Part shown: piece by piece, positions 4,799 through 5,495 of the stretch
How the letters are laid out: every line of letters starts with the position of its first letter
Numbering within the stretch: the first letter of the stretch is position 1
Assembly: GCA_020434605.1 (NCBI GenBank)
Contig: JAGRAL010000136.1
Location: forward strand, 1-5,495
Direction of reading: 5' to 3'
Source: Bdellovibrionales bacterium
Lineage (GTDB): Bacteria > Bdellovibrionota > Bdellovibrionia > Bdellovibrionales > UBA840
Length of the DNA: 5,495 nucleotides
Program-made: the position numbers and the translations under genes
The notes under the pieces: generated by a model
What the model saw: the letters and a program-made list of their open reading frames with translations, nothing else
The model's database searches: none
Told to the model about the DNA's origin: nothing

Positions 4799-5495
4799 CT
4801 TGCCACGCTAACTGTCTAAACTCCTTGTACCAAGGAAAAGCTAAAAATCCTAAATGTCCTCCGGATGGAAGCTCGAGATAGACATCTTGTGGTAAAATAA
4901 GAAAATCGATTTTAGTTTTAAACTGTGGTGGGTTTAAAAAATCATTTTTAGCAGTTAAGAGTCGAACGCTGCTTCCATTTGCTAGGGCCGTGTTAATCCA
5001 ATAGCTAAGGTTGGCTACATCTGAGTTTAAAACATCTAAGGCTTCAGGCGCATAGGTACTAAAATAATTCATAAAGCGAATAGACTTTTTCCAAACCAAT
5101 CTATCGCTTCTACTATCAAATTTTGGCACCCACCCGGAATTATGAACTTTATCGTAAGTCACAATTGTATTTACGATGGAGTCGTGAAAACCATGCTTAG
5201 CAATAAAGGCCTTTGCATTTTGCCTAGAGGAATCGCCAAGATCCGAGTAATAAGAAGCTGTAAGATAATCGCTACCAATTTTAATAAGGTCCCAATACCC
5301 AATCTCATAGGCATTCTCTAACTCATCATCAATCAATGTATCCATATAGGGGAGGCTGTAGCGAAAATCTAGCGGAGGGCTAATGATGGTAGTTCCTCTA
5401 GTAAATAAAACGTTTGAATCCAGTGCCGACATAACTCCTACTATAAATCCACCATAACTGGCGCCTGTTAACTCAACACCGTCCACAAGAGATGG
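4752..5495 (-). CDS. Alpha/beta-hydrolase family protein (5' end outside window)
   Basis: The frame is open from the window edge to a TAA at 4752; 247 residues are visible and the N-terminus is missing. Any start placed at the GTG at 5486 would cut into the domain, because the coding frame continues upstream as PSL. The catalytic triad of the alpha/beta-hydrolase fold can be read: nucleophile Ser13 in GASYGG (G-x-S-x-G, visible residues 11-16), acid Asp185 in TAKNDFLNPP, and His214 in SGGHLGFL. The GGHxGF ending is the style of YheT-like hydrolases, but the lid region (about 40-165, rich in Tyr, Asp and Ser) is not one I recognise. Reaction and substrate are unknown. The last 15 codons, past the usual end of the fold (about EDSPVKMLAHLNP), overlap the opposing dipeptidase gene by 47 bp. 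No terminator is seen after its stop. Confidence 0.88.
   Translation of the reverse strand, partial: PSLVDGVELTGASYGGFIVGVMSALDSNVLFTRGTTIISPPLDFRYSLPYMDTLIDDELENAYEIGYWDLIKIGSDYLTASYYSDLGDSSRQNAKAFIAKHGFHDSIVNTIVTYDKVHNSGWVPKFDSRSDRLVWKKSIRFMNYFSTYAPEALDVLNSDVANLSYWINTALANGSSVRLLTAKNDFLNPPQFKTKIDFLILPQDVYLELPSGGHLGFLAFPWYKEFRQLAWQVTEDSPVKMLAHLNP

Noticed and set aside
4822..4836. Hairpin TCCTTG-TAC-CAAGGA as a terminator for the dipeptidase
   Set aside because: The stem is short, no T tract follows on either strand, and it encodes the PWYKEF region of the hydrolase, so it is probably chance.

Overview
The window is AT-rich, densely packed bacterial DNA from a Gram-negative organism. It carries a classical lipoprotein signal, two Sec-type signal peptides and one membrane-anchored periplasmic-type enzyme. 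The base composition, and the style of the Gly-rich lipoprotein and the unassigned exported protein, recall low-GC Bdellovibrionota. That taxonomic guess is an inference from general resemblance and was not tested by any search. No mobile element, CRISPR array, tRNA or rRNA gene is visible.

Layout. Positions 1-625 (minus) hold most of an exported protein of unknown function whose 3' end lies outside the window. Because the frame runs off the edge, it is easily missed. Next comes a clean rho-independent terminator (711-739) serving the tyrosine-rich lipoprotein gene at 773-1507 (minus). Its 202-bp upstream gap contains two hairpins and a 10-bp-period direct repeat. Positions 1710-3022 (minus) form a tight two-gene operon: an NTF2/SnoaL-fold protein is followed after 2 nt by a DUF1295 (steroid 5-alpha-reductase-like) membrane enzyme. 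Only 13 bp away, facing the other way, starts a plus-strand operon of a RimJ/RimL-like GNAT acetyltransferase (3036-3641) and, 2 nt later, an M19 membrane dipeptidase (3644-4798) with a complete set of zinc ligands. The dipeptidase gene overlaps, tail to tail by 47 bp, an alpha/beta-hydrolase gene (4752-5495, minus) whose 5' end is outside the window.

How the genes may work together. The NTF2-like plus DUF1295 pair resembles part of a proteobacterial lipid-modification neighbourhood that usually also contains a cyclopropane-fatty-acid synthase and an FAD-dependent oxidase. Here only these two genes are present, so a role in membrane lipid modification is an inference. The GNAT-dipeptidase pair is probably co-translated. 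The dipeptidase should act outside the inner membrane on short peptides, and the acetyltransferase in the cytoplasm. The remaining genes show no functional link to each other.

No convincing novel system is present. The points most worth a second look are the tyrosine-rich, apparently well-expressed lipoprotein with its structured leader, the 13-bp divergent start region, the signal peptide on an NTF2-like protein whose relatives are mostly cytoplasmic, and the 47-bp convergent coding overlap.
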